IMG/VR virus record: IMGVR_UViG_3300004457_000063
Coordinates: 1 to 38,419 of that record
Direction: 5' to 3' (one strand)
Length of the DNA: 38,419 nt
From: a virus
The notes below the pieces were generated by a model. It was not told the origin of the DNA. It worked only from the letters and a program-made list of their open reading frames with translations, and did no database searches. Shown here piece by piece: positions 1 through 7,575 of the stretch; the first letter of the stretch is position 1, and each line of letters begins with the position of its first letter. A program made the translations under genes and the position numbers.

Positions 1-148
1 TAAAACCACTTTTTCATATTCGTTTTATTTGGTAGATCAAAAGTAGAATTCTAATTTGGGATGTCCAGTGAGTTTCTGATGAAATGTACTAATGAGCAGA
101 CGAAACGAACTTAAAACCAACCTCAGGCCTCATTTAATTCATTCTTTA
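1..148. other. left flank, no gene
   Basis: No coding frame, RNA or repeat is convincing here. The dyad sites that mark the phage end begin at 171, and a TG dinucleotide, the usual first bases of Mu-type phages, is found at 149-150. This stretch is therefore most likely host DNA or the outermost phage bases. I looked for a 5-bp duplication shared with the sequence beyond the right end and found none. Confidence 0.4.
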
Positions 149-256
149 TGCGCAACATTTATAAGCGCAAAAACCGTACGGTACAGCCAAAAAAACCGAA
201 CGGTACAATTTTAAAGGAGTGCAGTAAAACTCCTTTTCAATACCGTTCGGTACAAT
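149..256 (+). promoter_or_regulatory. left-end transposase-site cluster (L sites)
   Basis: Three copies of an inverted-repeat motif lie here: ACCGTACGGTAC at 173-184, ACCGAACGGTAC at 195-206 and ACCGTTCGGTAC at 242-253. Copies 1 and 2 share the flanks AAAA on the left and A on the right, and their centres are 22 bp apart, the size of MuA end-binding sites. The third lies 47 bp further in, beyond a small hairpin. The right end carries the same motif in the opposite orientation. This is how the ends of a Mu-like transposon are organised, so I infer transposase-binding sites. Binding by the repressor is equally possible because related sites recur in the early operon. The exact terminal base is not determined. 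Confidence 0.6.
213..236. terminator. hairpin after the lipoprotein gene
   Basis: AAAGGAGT (213-220) pairs with ACTCCTTT (229-236) around an 8-nt loop. It lies downstream of the minus-strand lipoprotein gene and between left-end sites 2 and 3. The stem is followed by only a short T/A stretch on either strand, so it is a weak terminator at best. It could also be architectural at the phage end. Confidence 0.35.
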
Positions 257-258
257 TC

Positions 259-798
259 CTATTTTCTTTTGATCACAACCTTCCAAGTTTCAATCTTACT
301 CTTCTCCAGTTCATTTGACACAAGATAGCCACCCACTTCACCTTTATACTCTTTTGGTGCCAGTATAGCTTTAGCTAGCTCAGAGGGCATAACAATGTTA
401 AGTGAAGTAAATGTCTTACCAGCAACTTCTGAGTAGAACATAAGGGCATCAGCCTTATTGGATTTATTGTTTATATTAAGGTTCAGCGTAAGCTTGGTAA
501 CCTGTGTTTCAGTTCCCTCAAGATAGTAAGCAAGATTATTTTTCATATCACCTGAGCCAAAAGGATAGTAACTGGTCAGAGAGCCCCAACCCATTTCCAT
601 CGGGTTTTGCCATTGTTTTAGCTCACCAATACCATTTTGAGAAAGTGCCGATGCCAACTCATTAGGATTATCAAATAGATTTTCACTTTTCGGTGTTTGA
701 GGTTCAGCTACAGGTTCAGTTGAGGCTTCAGTTTTAGGTTCAGGAGATCCACAGGAAGCCAAAAAAAGTGCACAAGCACAAAAAAGTAAGTTTTTCAT
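259..798 (-). CDS. small outer-membrane lipoprotein, moron-like
   Basis: 179 aa with a clear lipoprotein signal: positively charged start, hydrophobic core and lipobox ending in LASC, so Cys16 would be lipidated. A Pro/Glu/Thr-rich linker follows (about residues 17-40), then a globular domain of about 135 residues that I do not recognise. The gene stands alone: the late operon ends at the hairpin 831-857, a good promoter box lies right before this gene, and another hairpin follows it. That is the layout of a moron, a gene expressed from the prophage independently of lytic genes. A role at the host surface, such as superinfection exclusion, is a guess from position and lipidation only. Confidence 0.75.
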   Translation of the reverse strand: MKNLLFCACALFLASCGSPEPKTEASTEPVAEPQTPKSENLFDNPNELASALSQNGIGELKQWQNPMEMGWGSLTSYYPFGSGDMKNNLAYYLEGTETQVTKLTLNLNINNKSNKADALMFYSEVAGKTFTSLNIVMPSELAKAILAPKEYKGEVGGYLVSNELEKSKIETWKVVIKRK

Positions 799-821
799 AA
801 AAAAATAGTTTAAGTGATCCC

Positions 822-829
822 CAAATATA
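822..829 (-). promoter_or_regulatory. TAnnTTTG -7 box for the lipoprotein gene
   Basis: The minus strand reads TATATTTG, a perfect match to the Bacteroidota -7 consensus TAnnTTTG, 24 nt upstream of the lipoprotein start and directly after the late-operon terminator. A matching -33 TTTG is not apparent at the expected spacing. Confidence 0.5.
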
Positions 830-830
830 A

Positions 831-857
831 AAAAAGCCCTCTACTTGAGGGCTTTTT
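831..857. terminator. bidirectional terminator ending the left late operon
   Basis: AAAAAGCCCTC (831-841) and GAGGGCTTTTT (847-857) form an 11-bp stem with a 5-nt loop. The T-runs work on both strands. It closes the minus-strand late operon after the last tail gene. Confidence 0.85.
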
Positions 858-878
858 ACATCTTAAAATAGCGTTTAA

Positions 879-1418
879 TTAGTCAATTTTGACCGCTGTA
901 CCAGCTGGTAAGAAGATAGTACCATTATACACAAATAATTGGGTAAAAGTCTTTCCAGCTTCCCCAGTGATAGTTGGTGCATCAATCCCAGTTCCAAAAA
1001 TAGTGGTTTGAGTTCCAGCAGTCTTTGACTTTACAAGTAACTGAGCTCCTTTTGGAGTAGTTGAGTTCACTGTTAAATCAATCGTTCTGTTTCCAGAGGC
1101 CTGAACAGTTACGCCATCGATTTCGGTAAAACGTGATTTTACAGTTACTGCTTGTGCTCCAGTGGCTGAAAGAGCAATTACTTCACCAGTACCAATGGCA
1201 TCCGCAGCACCAATAGCCGCTTGCACATCTCCAAAGCTCTCATCAACTTTATGAGTTTGTAATGCTTCTAATCCATTGGTGTCACGTGAAGGATATTCAA
1301 AAGCACATTCTCCAGACACAGCTCGTATATTCAACATACGAGCTACGTTAAAAATTCTTTCTTCACTGTCAAAATCAACCTCGCCGATTTTGTTTACTGT
1401 TAGTGTAATTTGTTCCAT
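879..1418 (-). CDS. short tail-fibre protein sharing an attachment module
   Basis: 179 aa. Its first 70 or so residues (from MEQITLTVNKIG to the VDESFGDVQ region) are almost the same as the start of the tailspike encoded just upstream (1438-3825). The remaining 110 residues are Gly/Thr/Val-rich beta-type sequence ending in a FVYNGTIFLPAGT-like tail, as in phage fibre tips. I infer a second receptor-binding protein using the same virion docking module. It is the last gene of the late operon and ends just before the terminator. It might instead be a remnant of a duplicated tailspike that lost its catalytic middle. Confidence 0.7.
   Translation of the reverse strand: MEQITLTVNKIGEVDFDSEERIFNVARMLNIRAVSGECAFEYPSRDTNGLEALQTHKVDESFGDVQAAIGAADAIGTGEVIALSATGAQAVTVKSRFTEIDGVTVQASGNRTIDLTVNSTTPKGAQLLVKSKTAGTQTTIFGTGIDAPTITGEAGKTFTQLFVYNGTIFLPAGTAVKID
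1205..1418 (-). repeat. duplicated fibre N-terminal module (copy 1 of 2)
   Basis: The 5' ends of the two adjacent fibre genes (1205-1418 and 3612-3825) encode nearly the same 71-residue module and are strongly similar at DNA level, for example the region around AGCTCGTATATTCAACATAC versus its partner near 3730. This is a direct repeat of about 214 bp that could recombine and delete the 795-aa tailspike body. Confidence 0.75.
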
Positions 1419-1437
1419 TGAAATTGGTTTTTAAAGT

Positions 1438-3825
1438 TTAAAATCTTAAAGTAAATCTGTCAATGCGAGCCGTTGCAAAGTTGGCATTGGCACTTCCTAC
1501 ATAAATAGCCGGTATTAGATATTCAGCTGCTACCGATGAAGTGATAGTAACTTCAGGGTTATCCCCAACCTGTATCGTATATCCTAGATGCACATTCGCT
1601 GCACTTGAAATCTTTCTTATTTTGATTGAGGTGGCGGTTGTCGTACTGGTTAAGGTACTATGAGCTACGTTAGTATTGGTTCGGGTAACCACACCAGCTG
1701 CATAGTATTCCGCAAAAACATTAGTGTCACTTACCCCATTAAAACCAATTCCAACACCATCACCAGGTGTGGCAGCGATCGTAGTACCTCCACTTGTATA
1801 AGCTCCATTGCCAGCCCTTCCCGCTGTCAAACCAATATCAGTATACAACTCAAAAGTTGTTGAAGTTAGCTTCTTAGCATAGTAGCTGCCGTTTGCGTTT
1901 GTGTTACCTCCAACCGATGCAATGAATACAGGCATTCCATTATCTAAGCCGTGTGCAGCACTCGTAGTAATTACGATAGGCGTTGCATTGGTAGCTCCAG
2001 TTACAGTACCAACATCGTTGGTAAACATCCCTGCCCTGAGAATTGAGTTTGCCGCATTTGATAAGTTCAGCTTTATCTCCATTTCCCAGAATGGTTTCAA
2101 ATTCGCTGAAATTATCTCCTTTGCAAGAGCTAATCGAAACTGATCCGATCCTGAACCAGAGGTGGTAACAATTTCTAATGCACTAGCCTCCAGACTTTGC
2201 ACAGACGAAGACGGGAAACGGCCTGTTCCTCCAGTGCCCGCTGTCGTTGTAATAAGCCAGCCCAACGCTCCGTAAGGGGTCGTATAACCGTTTATAAAGT
2301 TATCTATGATATCTACCTGGTCATCATCCTCCGCAATATTCCGGTAAACACGACTCGTTAACTCTGTTTTCTTCAGAGTGGTAAAGGCATTGGTAGTATA
2401 TCGTTGAATCAAAAAGCCTTTTGGCGCAGTTCTAGCGTACTCAGTGCCTGCGGTTTTCACTAGGGTTCCATACGTACTGCCAAGCCATCCGGAACCAGTA
2501 CCATCGTAAGTAATTTGCCCGATATTGTAATCAACCGTAGTCCCAGTTACATGAAGCAATGCAGCATTACCACCTAAACCACCAACAACATTAAAGCGAC
2601 CAGCAGAAATATTAAGGTACCCTGCATTAAGCTCAAAAAGGTGGCTTTGAATCTGCTCTGAGTTCCCATTAATCCAGTTTACAACTCCACCAGATTGAAT
2701 ATACATGAGGTGTTGAGCTTGGTTGTGATCACCCCCAATAATGGAAACACCACGACCACCCTGGAAATAGAAGTTCCATGTGCTTTCTTGTCCTCCAGTT
2801 ACGCAAGAAATAAAATTATTCGTATCACTTGGCGCTGAGTCAGTCGCAGGATAAAGCCCTACATTTCGGTATGAACTTCCAAACAAACATTCATTGTAAG
2901 TAACATCACACCCGCCATAGTTAGCTAGACCAGTAAAGAAGCCTCTAACCGAAACCCTACTTACGGTCATGTTAGAGCCTGGGAAGTTTACCCCATTCGA
3001 AATCGTTAAGCCTTCACCTTTCTTGGCCCTCATGGCACCACCACTTGTATAGGCTCCATTCCCAGCACGTGGAGTAGTTCTTGCACTATCCGTATAGAGT
3101 TCAAACGTAGTACTGGTCAGAACGGTAACAAAGTAAGTGCCATTTGCATTTGTATTTCCTCCAACACTACCTATGTAAACGCAATCACCTGTTGAAAGGC
3201 CATGTGCAGCACTGGTAGTTATCACAATAGTACTTGCATTTGTAGCTCCTGAAATATTAACAGCCTGGTAAGGAGTTTGAATCATAAAATCATTCATCCG
3301 AACTCCATACACAGAAACTACCTTTACAACTGGCTTAGTTAAGTCATAAGGAATCAATACAGTTGGGTATTCGTCTGTACTATATGGTGTGGAAGGAATA
3401 CTGTAGTTGCTTCTAATACCACCACCAGCACCTTGTAGGTGCATATTTTCCTCTACCTCAATATTACCCTTGAAAACGCCATAAGGTATGTAAACGCTGT
3501 TTAAGTTGTAATATCGGGCATTTAACATAGCTGCTATAAAAGCGGAAGTACTGTCATTTACTCCAGTTGGATCTGCCCCAAAATCCAATACATTTACAGA
3601 TCCAGCAGCTGAAAGACTAATACCTGATTGTACATCGCTAAAACTCTCATCCACTTTATGCGTTTGAAGAGTTTCCAAACCAAAATTGTCCCGCATTGGG
3701 TATTCAAAGGCGCATTCTCCAGACACTGCACGAATGTTAAGCATGCGAGCCACGTTAAAAATTCTTTCTTCACTATCAAAATCAGACTCTCCGATTTTGT
3801 TTACTGTTAGAGTAATCTGTTCCAT
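1438..3825 (-). CDS. tailspike with pectate-lyase-like beta-helix
   Basis: 795 aa. Residues 1-71 are the docking module shared with the neighbouring fibre. Residues of about 76-130 (VNVLDFGADPTGVNDSTSAF onward) are the typical start of a pectate-lyase superfamily beta-helix, followed by helix coils rich in Gly/Asn. Two copies of a module of about 75 residues (ATNA..IVITTSAAHGL..G...GSVGGNTNANG) sit near residues 188-262 and 607-678. The C-terminal 100 residues look like a beta-sandwich. Such proteins bind and often depolymerise surface polysaccharide at the tail tip. Catalytic residues cannot be named from sequence alone. Confidence 0.8.
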   Translation of the reverse strand: MEQITLTVNKIGESDFDSEERIFNVARMLNIRAVSGECAFEYPMRDNFGLETLQTHKVDESFSDVQSGISLSAAGSVNVLDFGADPTGVNDSTSAFIAAMLNARYYNLNSVYIPYGVFKGNIEVEENMHLQGAGGGIRSNYSIPSTPYSTDEYPTVLIPYDLTKPVVKVVSVYGVRMNDFMIQTPYQAVNISGATNASTIVITTSAAHGLSTGDCVYIGSVGGNTNANGTYFVTVLTSTTFELYTDSARTTPRAGNGAYTSGGAMRAKKGEGLTISNGVNFPGSNMTVSRVSVRGFFTGLANYGGCDVTYNECLFGSSYRNVGLYPATDSAPSDTNNFISCVTGGQESTWNFYFQGGRGVSIIGGDHNQAQHLMYIQSGGVVNWINGNSEQIQSHLFELNAGYLNISAGRFNVVGGLGGNAALLHVTGTTVDYNIGQITYDGTGSGWLGSTYGTLVKTAGTEYARTAPKGFLIQRYTTNAFTTLKKTELTSRVYRNIAEDDDQVDIIDNFINGYTTPYGALGWLITTTAGTGGTGRFPSSSVQSLEASALEIVTTSGSGSDQFRLALAKEIISANLKPFWEMEIKLNLSNAANSILRAGMFTNDVGTVTGATNATPIVITTSAAHGLDNGMPVFIASVGGNTNANGSYYAKKLTSTTFELYTDIGLTAGRAGNGAYTSGGTTIAATPGDGVGIGFNGVSDTNVFAEYYAAGVVTRTNTNVAHSTLTSTTTATSIKIRKISSAANVHLGYTIQVGDNPEVTITSSVAAEYLIPAIYVGSANANFATARIDRFTLRF
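1785..2008 (-). repeat. internal tailspike module, copy 2 (copy 1 at 3040-3262)
   Basis: Two stretches of about 224 bp inside the tailspike gene encode the same module of about 75 residues, including the identical strings GGNTNANG and RAGNGAYTSGG. Modules of this kind recur in phage host-contact proteins and are often shuffled. Confidence 0.7.
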
Positions 3826-3833
3826 AGTAAAGT

Positions 3834-4880
3834 TTAATAAGTAGTTAAAGTGCCATCATTTTCGACTTTTATCTTGTAAATCGTACCATTTGCACTTCGC
3901 AAAGCTGGAGTATTTAGCTCTTCAAAATATGCTCCTGGTAGACTTATACTAAATCGACAATCAATAAAACTAAAGCCTGAAAAAACGGAAGGCGTTACTG
4001 AAAATATGCAGCCCTTGAAGTAACATGTACTACTGTTCGTATGAATGGAATCCGTTGTATAAATAGGGCAATCATTAAAGCGAATACCTGGAGAGTTTAC
4101 CAATTTAATCTTACCATAGTTAATTGGGCAAGAACTAAATTCGTAGCCATTTTGTAGCCCAACCGCTTTAACAGCATAGCTATTATTATGATTGATCAAT
4201 ACACCATCAGCAATACAATGTCCATCATTTTCACCACCCAACAGTTCAATACCAATTGTATTAAGTGAATACACTCCTCCTATAAGTGAGTTGTTACCCC
4301 CTTTGTTTCTAAAACCGCTTTCACATTGATTAGCAGAGCAGGCAACAAAAGTACAATACTCACCACGTGTATCACACCAAAAACCAACACCACATCCACG
4401 GGCTGTACAATTCAGTAATGTAACAGTTCCTTGAAGCGCAGACGTATTATGATACACATACAGTCCCGCAGTTTTGAATTGATCAAAAACAACATTGGTA
4501 ATCTTGTTCCCGTATCGATTGTACGATTCATTACCCTGTATTTTAATGCCTATCTGGTCATTTGCTCCACCAAAACCGTATAGGAACAAATCTTTTATTG
4601 TCACATTATTCCCTTGCACATCTAGCAATACGATATCGTAGAGTGTACCCAATTTACTTGCTGTTCCAGCTCCTGATATCGAATTATTATCCTTCAGTAT
4701 AATGGTACCAGTCACAGGATAAGTATGTGGAAGCAGCTCACAGGAACCTGATGAATCAAGCGCCTTCTGAATCCAATATTGGGCGGGAGTTGGGAACCCT
4801 GGATACTTGTAATCCTCTGGTGTTTTTGCTTGTAGATTAACAAAAATTACACTCAATGCAATTAATAGAACTTTTTTCAT
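3834..4880 (-). CDS. beta-helix protein with apparent signal peptide
   Basis: 348 aa. The first 18 residues (MKKVLLIALSVIFVNLQA) form a textbook Sec signal peptide with an A-x-A-like cleavage site, followed by a right-handed parallel beta-helix (residues of about 45-310, many short N/G-rich coils) and a tail ending in LRSANGTIYKIKVENDGTL. That tail is the kind seen at the C-terminus of phage tail fibres. Position between fibre genes argues for a virion protein, while the signal peptide argues for export from the lysogen or infected cell. It may be an exported polysaccharide-binding or degrading protein. Start chosen at the ATG giving the signal peptide, 2 nt after the stop of the next upstream small gene. 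Confidence 0.75.
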   Translation of the reverse strand: MKKVLLIALSVIFVNLQAKTPEDYKYPGFPTPAQYWIQKALDSSGSCELLPHTYPVTGTIILKDNNSISGAGTASKLGTLYDIVLLDVQGNNVTIKDLFLYGFGGANDQIGIKIQGNESYNRYGNKITNVVFDQFKTAGLYVYHNTSALQGTVTLLNCTARGCGVGFWCDTRGEYCTFVACSANQCESGFRNKGGNNSLIGGVYSLNTIGIELLGGENDGHCIADGVLINHNNSYAVKAVGLQNGYEFSSCPINYGKIKLVNSPGIRFNDCPIYTTDSIHTNSSTCYFKGCIFSVTPSVFSGFSFIDCRFSISLPGAYFEELNTPALRSANGTIYKIKVENDGTLTTY

Positions 4881-4881
4881 G

Positions 4882-5034
4882 TTAAGACTCCTTTTGTTTT
4901 TTTGTTTGTAGATGGATATTAATGTCTGACTGAAGCATATTGTAGCACTCAGCCGACACTTTCAACGGCAATTCTTGCAGCAAAGCAATAAGCTTCGATG
5001 CGGTTTCCTCACGGATTAAAAGTTTGTTTTCCAT
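4882..5034 (-). CDS. 50-aa hypothetical protein between tail genes
   Basis: A small gene (MENKLLIREETASKLIALLQ...) of 51 codons that fills the gap between two fibre genes: it starts 3 nt after the stop of the gene at 5038-6096 and ends 2 nt before the beta-helix gene start. The sequence is helical and charged, with a Lys-rich end. No family is recognised. A tail-fibre chaperone or assembly helper is possible from position only. Confidence 0.55.
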   Translation of the reverse strand: MENKLLIREETASKLIALLQELPLKVSAECYNMLQSDINIHLQTKKQKES

Positions 5035-5037
5035 TTT

Positions 5038-6096
5038 TTAAGCGTTAAAAATTCCTTTTTGAACCCAGCTATTACTCTCCTGACGCTCGAAAACAAGATT
5101 ATTCCCGTTTAAACGAATCCTCCAGCTATCATTAGTACCAGTGTCACCAATATAGTACCCATATGAAGTGTTTGACAGGAAGAAATCCCCATTCAAAACG
5201 CCCCATTTACCAACGATCAGGGCATCGTTCAGCGCAAGTTTATCAGCACCTGCTGAGTTATAAAATAACCTGTTGGCAACGTCTAAAATCTTAGTACCAC
5301 CGCTGTCCTCAATCATGTAGGCAACTTGAAGAGTTCCGTCGTTTTTTAACCGCATTAGAGGTGTACCAAAACCTGAATTATACCAGGTTTGACATTTGGT
5401 TGTTTTATCTGCACCTATCCCAACCGTAACGCTCGTTTCATTGTTAAGAAGAGATGCATCTGTATTGCCTACCAGTAACTTTGCAGGCACTAACGATCTT
5501 CCATTGCTGTCATAAGTTAGAATTGTTCCAGCCAAATCCGGAAGCGTCAAAATTCTATCTGCCGTCAACGAACTAAGCAACAATGTTGCCTTATATTCCA
5601 CCGCTGGAGCTTTCAATTCAAACCCAGTACGTGCCGAACTTGTTTTGAAAAACCCAGTAATCAAGGCATTCTCTTCAAGTTCAAAACCACTACCAGCGGC
5701 GGAGCCAGCTGCCCCTCCTTTGTTAAAGGTGATAAGTTTATCTGAAATCTGCTTATTGGTTACCTCTTCATAAGAAACCGAGCCGAATATATTGACAGAC
5801 GCACCTGCATTACCAATGTTAATAACCGTCGATTCTGAGCCTATTGTTTCCGCATTTTCAAGGGCAGTTATGATTTGCGAAGGAATATTATGCGCTTCAT
5901 TATCGCTCAAGTGGTTATTAAATTGGTCTGAAGTGGTGGCGGCGTCAAGTATTTCATCCAACCCTGTTACATCAGCAATTTCTACCGCATCGTCCTTATG
6001 ACGGAAGGAATCAATCAAATCAGTAAACTGTGCAGCAAGTGGTGTTGCGCCTCGCACAAACCAACTTTTAAGAGTATTTATGGTCTGTTGTCCCAT
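5038..6096 (-). CDS. tail fibre protein
   Basis: 352 aa. The N-terminal part (MGQQTINTLKSWFVRGATPL...DLIDSF) is a typical Bacteroidota tail-fibre start. A middle section follows with repeated AGxxIxITNK-like strands, including TNKQISDKLITFNKGG, as in phage fibre shaft proteins. The C-terminal 130 residues resemble a fibre tip region (FLSNTSYGYYIGDTG). It overlaps the stop of the upstream gene by 1 nt. Role: host receptor contact. Confidence 0.75.
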   Translation of the reverse strand: MGQQTINTLKSWFVRGATPLAAQFTDLIDSFRHKDDAVEIADVTGLDEILDAATTSDQFNNHLSDNEAHNIPSQIITALENAETIGSESTVINIGNAGASVNIFGSVSYEEVTNKQISDKLITFNKGGAAGSAAGSGFELEENALITGFFKTSSARTGFELKAPAVEYKATLLLSSLTADRILTLPDLAGTILTYDSNGRSLVPAKLLVGNTDASLLNNETSVTVGIGADKTTKCQTWYNSGFGTPLMRLKNDGTLQVAYMIEDSGGTKILDVANRLFYNSAGADKLALNDALIVGKWGVLNGDFFLSNTSYGYYIGDTGTNDSWRIRLNGNNLVFERQESNSWVQKGIFNA

Positions 6097-7112
6097 TAGT
6101 TAAGAGTATAATTTACTGTGTATAACAAACTCCTGTTTGATGGTTTAGCACCGCTTGTTTGTACAGCTATTGTCACTACTCCGGCACTGGATATATTAAC
6201 GATTAGCAAAGGGCTTGCGCCATCACTTCCGTTATAGTCGGCAATAATAAATCGTTTGCTTGTTGCTGGTCTTATTGCAGCTGGCAAGGTTGTAACGGTG
6301 ATTGTTCCTCCAGTTTGTATTTCAAGATTAAAAGTAAACTCCACTGTATTGGAAATCTTATCCAATACCCCAAATGTTCCTAAGCCTCCGCTATTCTGCC
6401 AACCTGCTGAAAATGTAAACCCACTGTAAGTTGGGCGCACAGGCAGCAAGGTATCATACTCAAACAATCCATCTGAGTTGTTAGAGGCAACAAGTATCAT
6501 TTTATGCTCATACACATTACTGGCATCAATAGCAAACTTCGGCTTATCACCAGGTATCGGATTGGTAAACGGAACGGCCAGCACATCTACCTTGTATAAA
6601 GTATTGTTATAGGCAATCATACCAGCCGTGTGAGTATAGTCGTCGGCGTCTACATCAAACACCAAACCCTCCAATTTGGTAGGAGATGAAATCTTTAAAA
6701 AAGTAATTAGGTTTTCAAGGCTTTTCCTCTGCTTACTTTCACTCTGTGCAAGCACCGGAAGCCTTACAAAGTCCGTCCATGGAATGGTACCAGAAAGTGA
6801 AAACTCAACCTTACGGCGCTTATAGCTATATTTTAAGTTACCATCTTCAAATGTTAACTGCTCTACATCTTCAATCACCTTTACATTCGTACCAAGTGTT
6901 TGAGTTGCAAAAGGTAGCAGCTCCCCTTCTACAATCACCCATCCTTCACTTACAGTGGGTCCAGTCGTTACACAACCCGTCACAATACAGGGTTTATCAC
7001 CAGCCAGAGCCAAAGCCATTTTTTGCAAAGCGGTGTAAGAACTCTGCATAAAATCAAGAGTATCCAGATCAACCGGAAATCCACCTGTTTGTAAAAATTC
7101 TGCTTTATTCAT
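6096..7112 (-). CDS. tail fibre / baseplate-distal protein
   Basis: 338 aa, starting MNKAEFLQTGGFPVDLDTLDFMQ. This is an N-terminal module (about 100 residues) common to Bacteroidota phage fibres that dock to the baseplate, followed by a beta-rich shaft and a C-terminal domain with a FTFSAGWQNSGG-type tip. It overlaps the upstream gene by 8 nt (7105-7112), consistent with translational coupling. Likely the adaptor between the gp48-like protein and the distal fibres. Confidence 0.7.
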   Translation of the reverse strand: MNKAEFLQTGGFPVDLDTLDFMQSSYTALQKMALALAGDKPCIVTGCVTTGPTVSEGWVIVEGELLPFATQTLGTNVKVIEDVEQLTFEDGNLKYSYKRRKVEFSLSGTIPWTDFVRLPVLAQSESKQRKSLENLITFLKISSPTKLEGLVFDVDADDYTHTAGMIAYNNTLYKVDVLAVPFTNPIPGDKPKFAIDASNVYEHKMILVASNNSDGLFEYDTLLPVRPTYSGFTFSAGWQNSGGLGTFGVLDKISNTVEFTFNLEIQTGGTITVTTLPAAIRPATSKRFIIADYNGSDGASPLLIVNISSAGVVTIAVQTSGAKPSNRSLLYTVNYTLN

Positions 7113-7575
7113 AGTAGTAAATCTTATGTCTCTTGGTTGCTAGTTTGTAAAAATCTGTTCGGGCATTGAGTGCTATTTCACTTATCTGTCCTTCCAACGC
7201 CTTAGGCACATTTACAATAAAGTCTACCGAATTCACACCATAGTCGTTGCGTTGGTGCAAATAAAATGAGCTATCAGTATACATGTAAATAGGCCTTTCC
7301 TCTGCCTTTGTATACCAATACCTCCTCGTGTATCGATATCCATTACTAATCGTTATCCGGCGCTCTATCGGGTCGAATCCGTCGTTTAATGCTGCCCGCA
7401 AGTAACACACCTGGCTGTTGTGGTTCATTCGATAAATATCTTGGAGCCTCGCTGCCTGAAATTCTGCATACAAAACTTTCACGGGAGTAATCAACGCATT
7501 CACGTACGCAATCATTACGGGTTGGATATCCGGGAGCAGCCATGTTATAAGTCTTATAAAATTAAGATTGTACAT
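7105..7575 (-). CDS. gp48-like tail protein (distal baseplate)
   Basis: 156 aa, rich in Tyr and Arg (NGYRYTRRYWYTKAEE). By position, directly after the baseplate J homologue and before the fibres, it corresponds to Mu gp48. Length is close to family size, but identity is supported mainly by synteny. It overlaps the gp47-like gene by 14 nt. Confidence 0.55.
   Translation of the reverse strand: MYNLNFIRLITWLLPDIQPVMIAYVNALITPVKVLYAEFQAARLQDIYRMNHNSQVCYLRAALNDGFDPIERRITISNGYRYTRRYWYTKAEERPIYMYTDSSFYLHQRNDYGVNSVDFIVNVPKALEGQISEIALNARTDFYKLATKRHKIYYYE

Noticed and set aside
879-3825. Diversity-generating retroelement acting on the fibre genes
   Set aside because: Duplicated fibre modules suggest it, but no reverse transcriptase, no template repeat with A-specific differences and no avd gene are in the window. 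The repeat is an ordinary N-terminal domain duplication.
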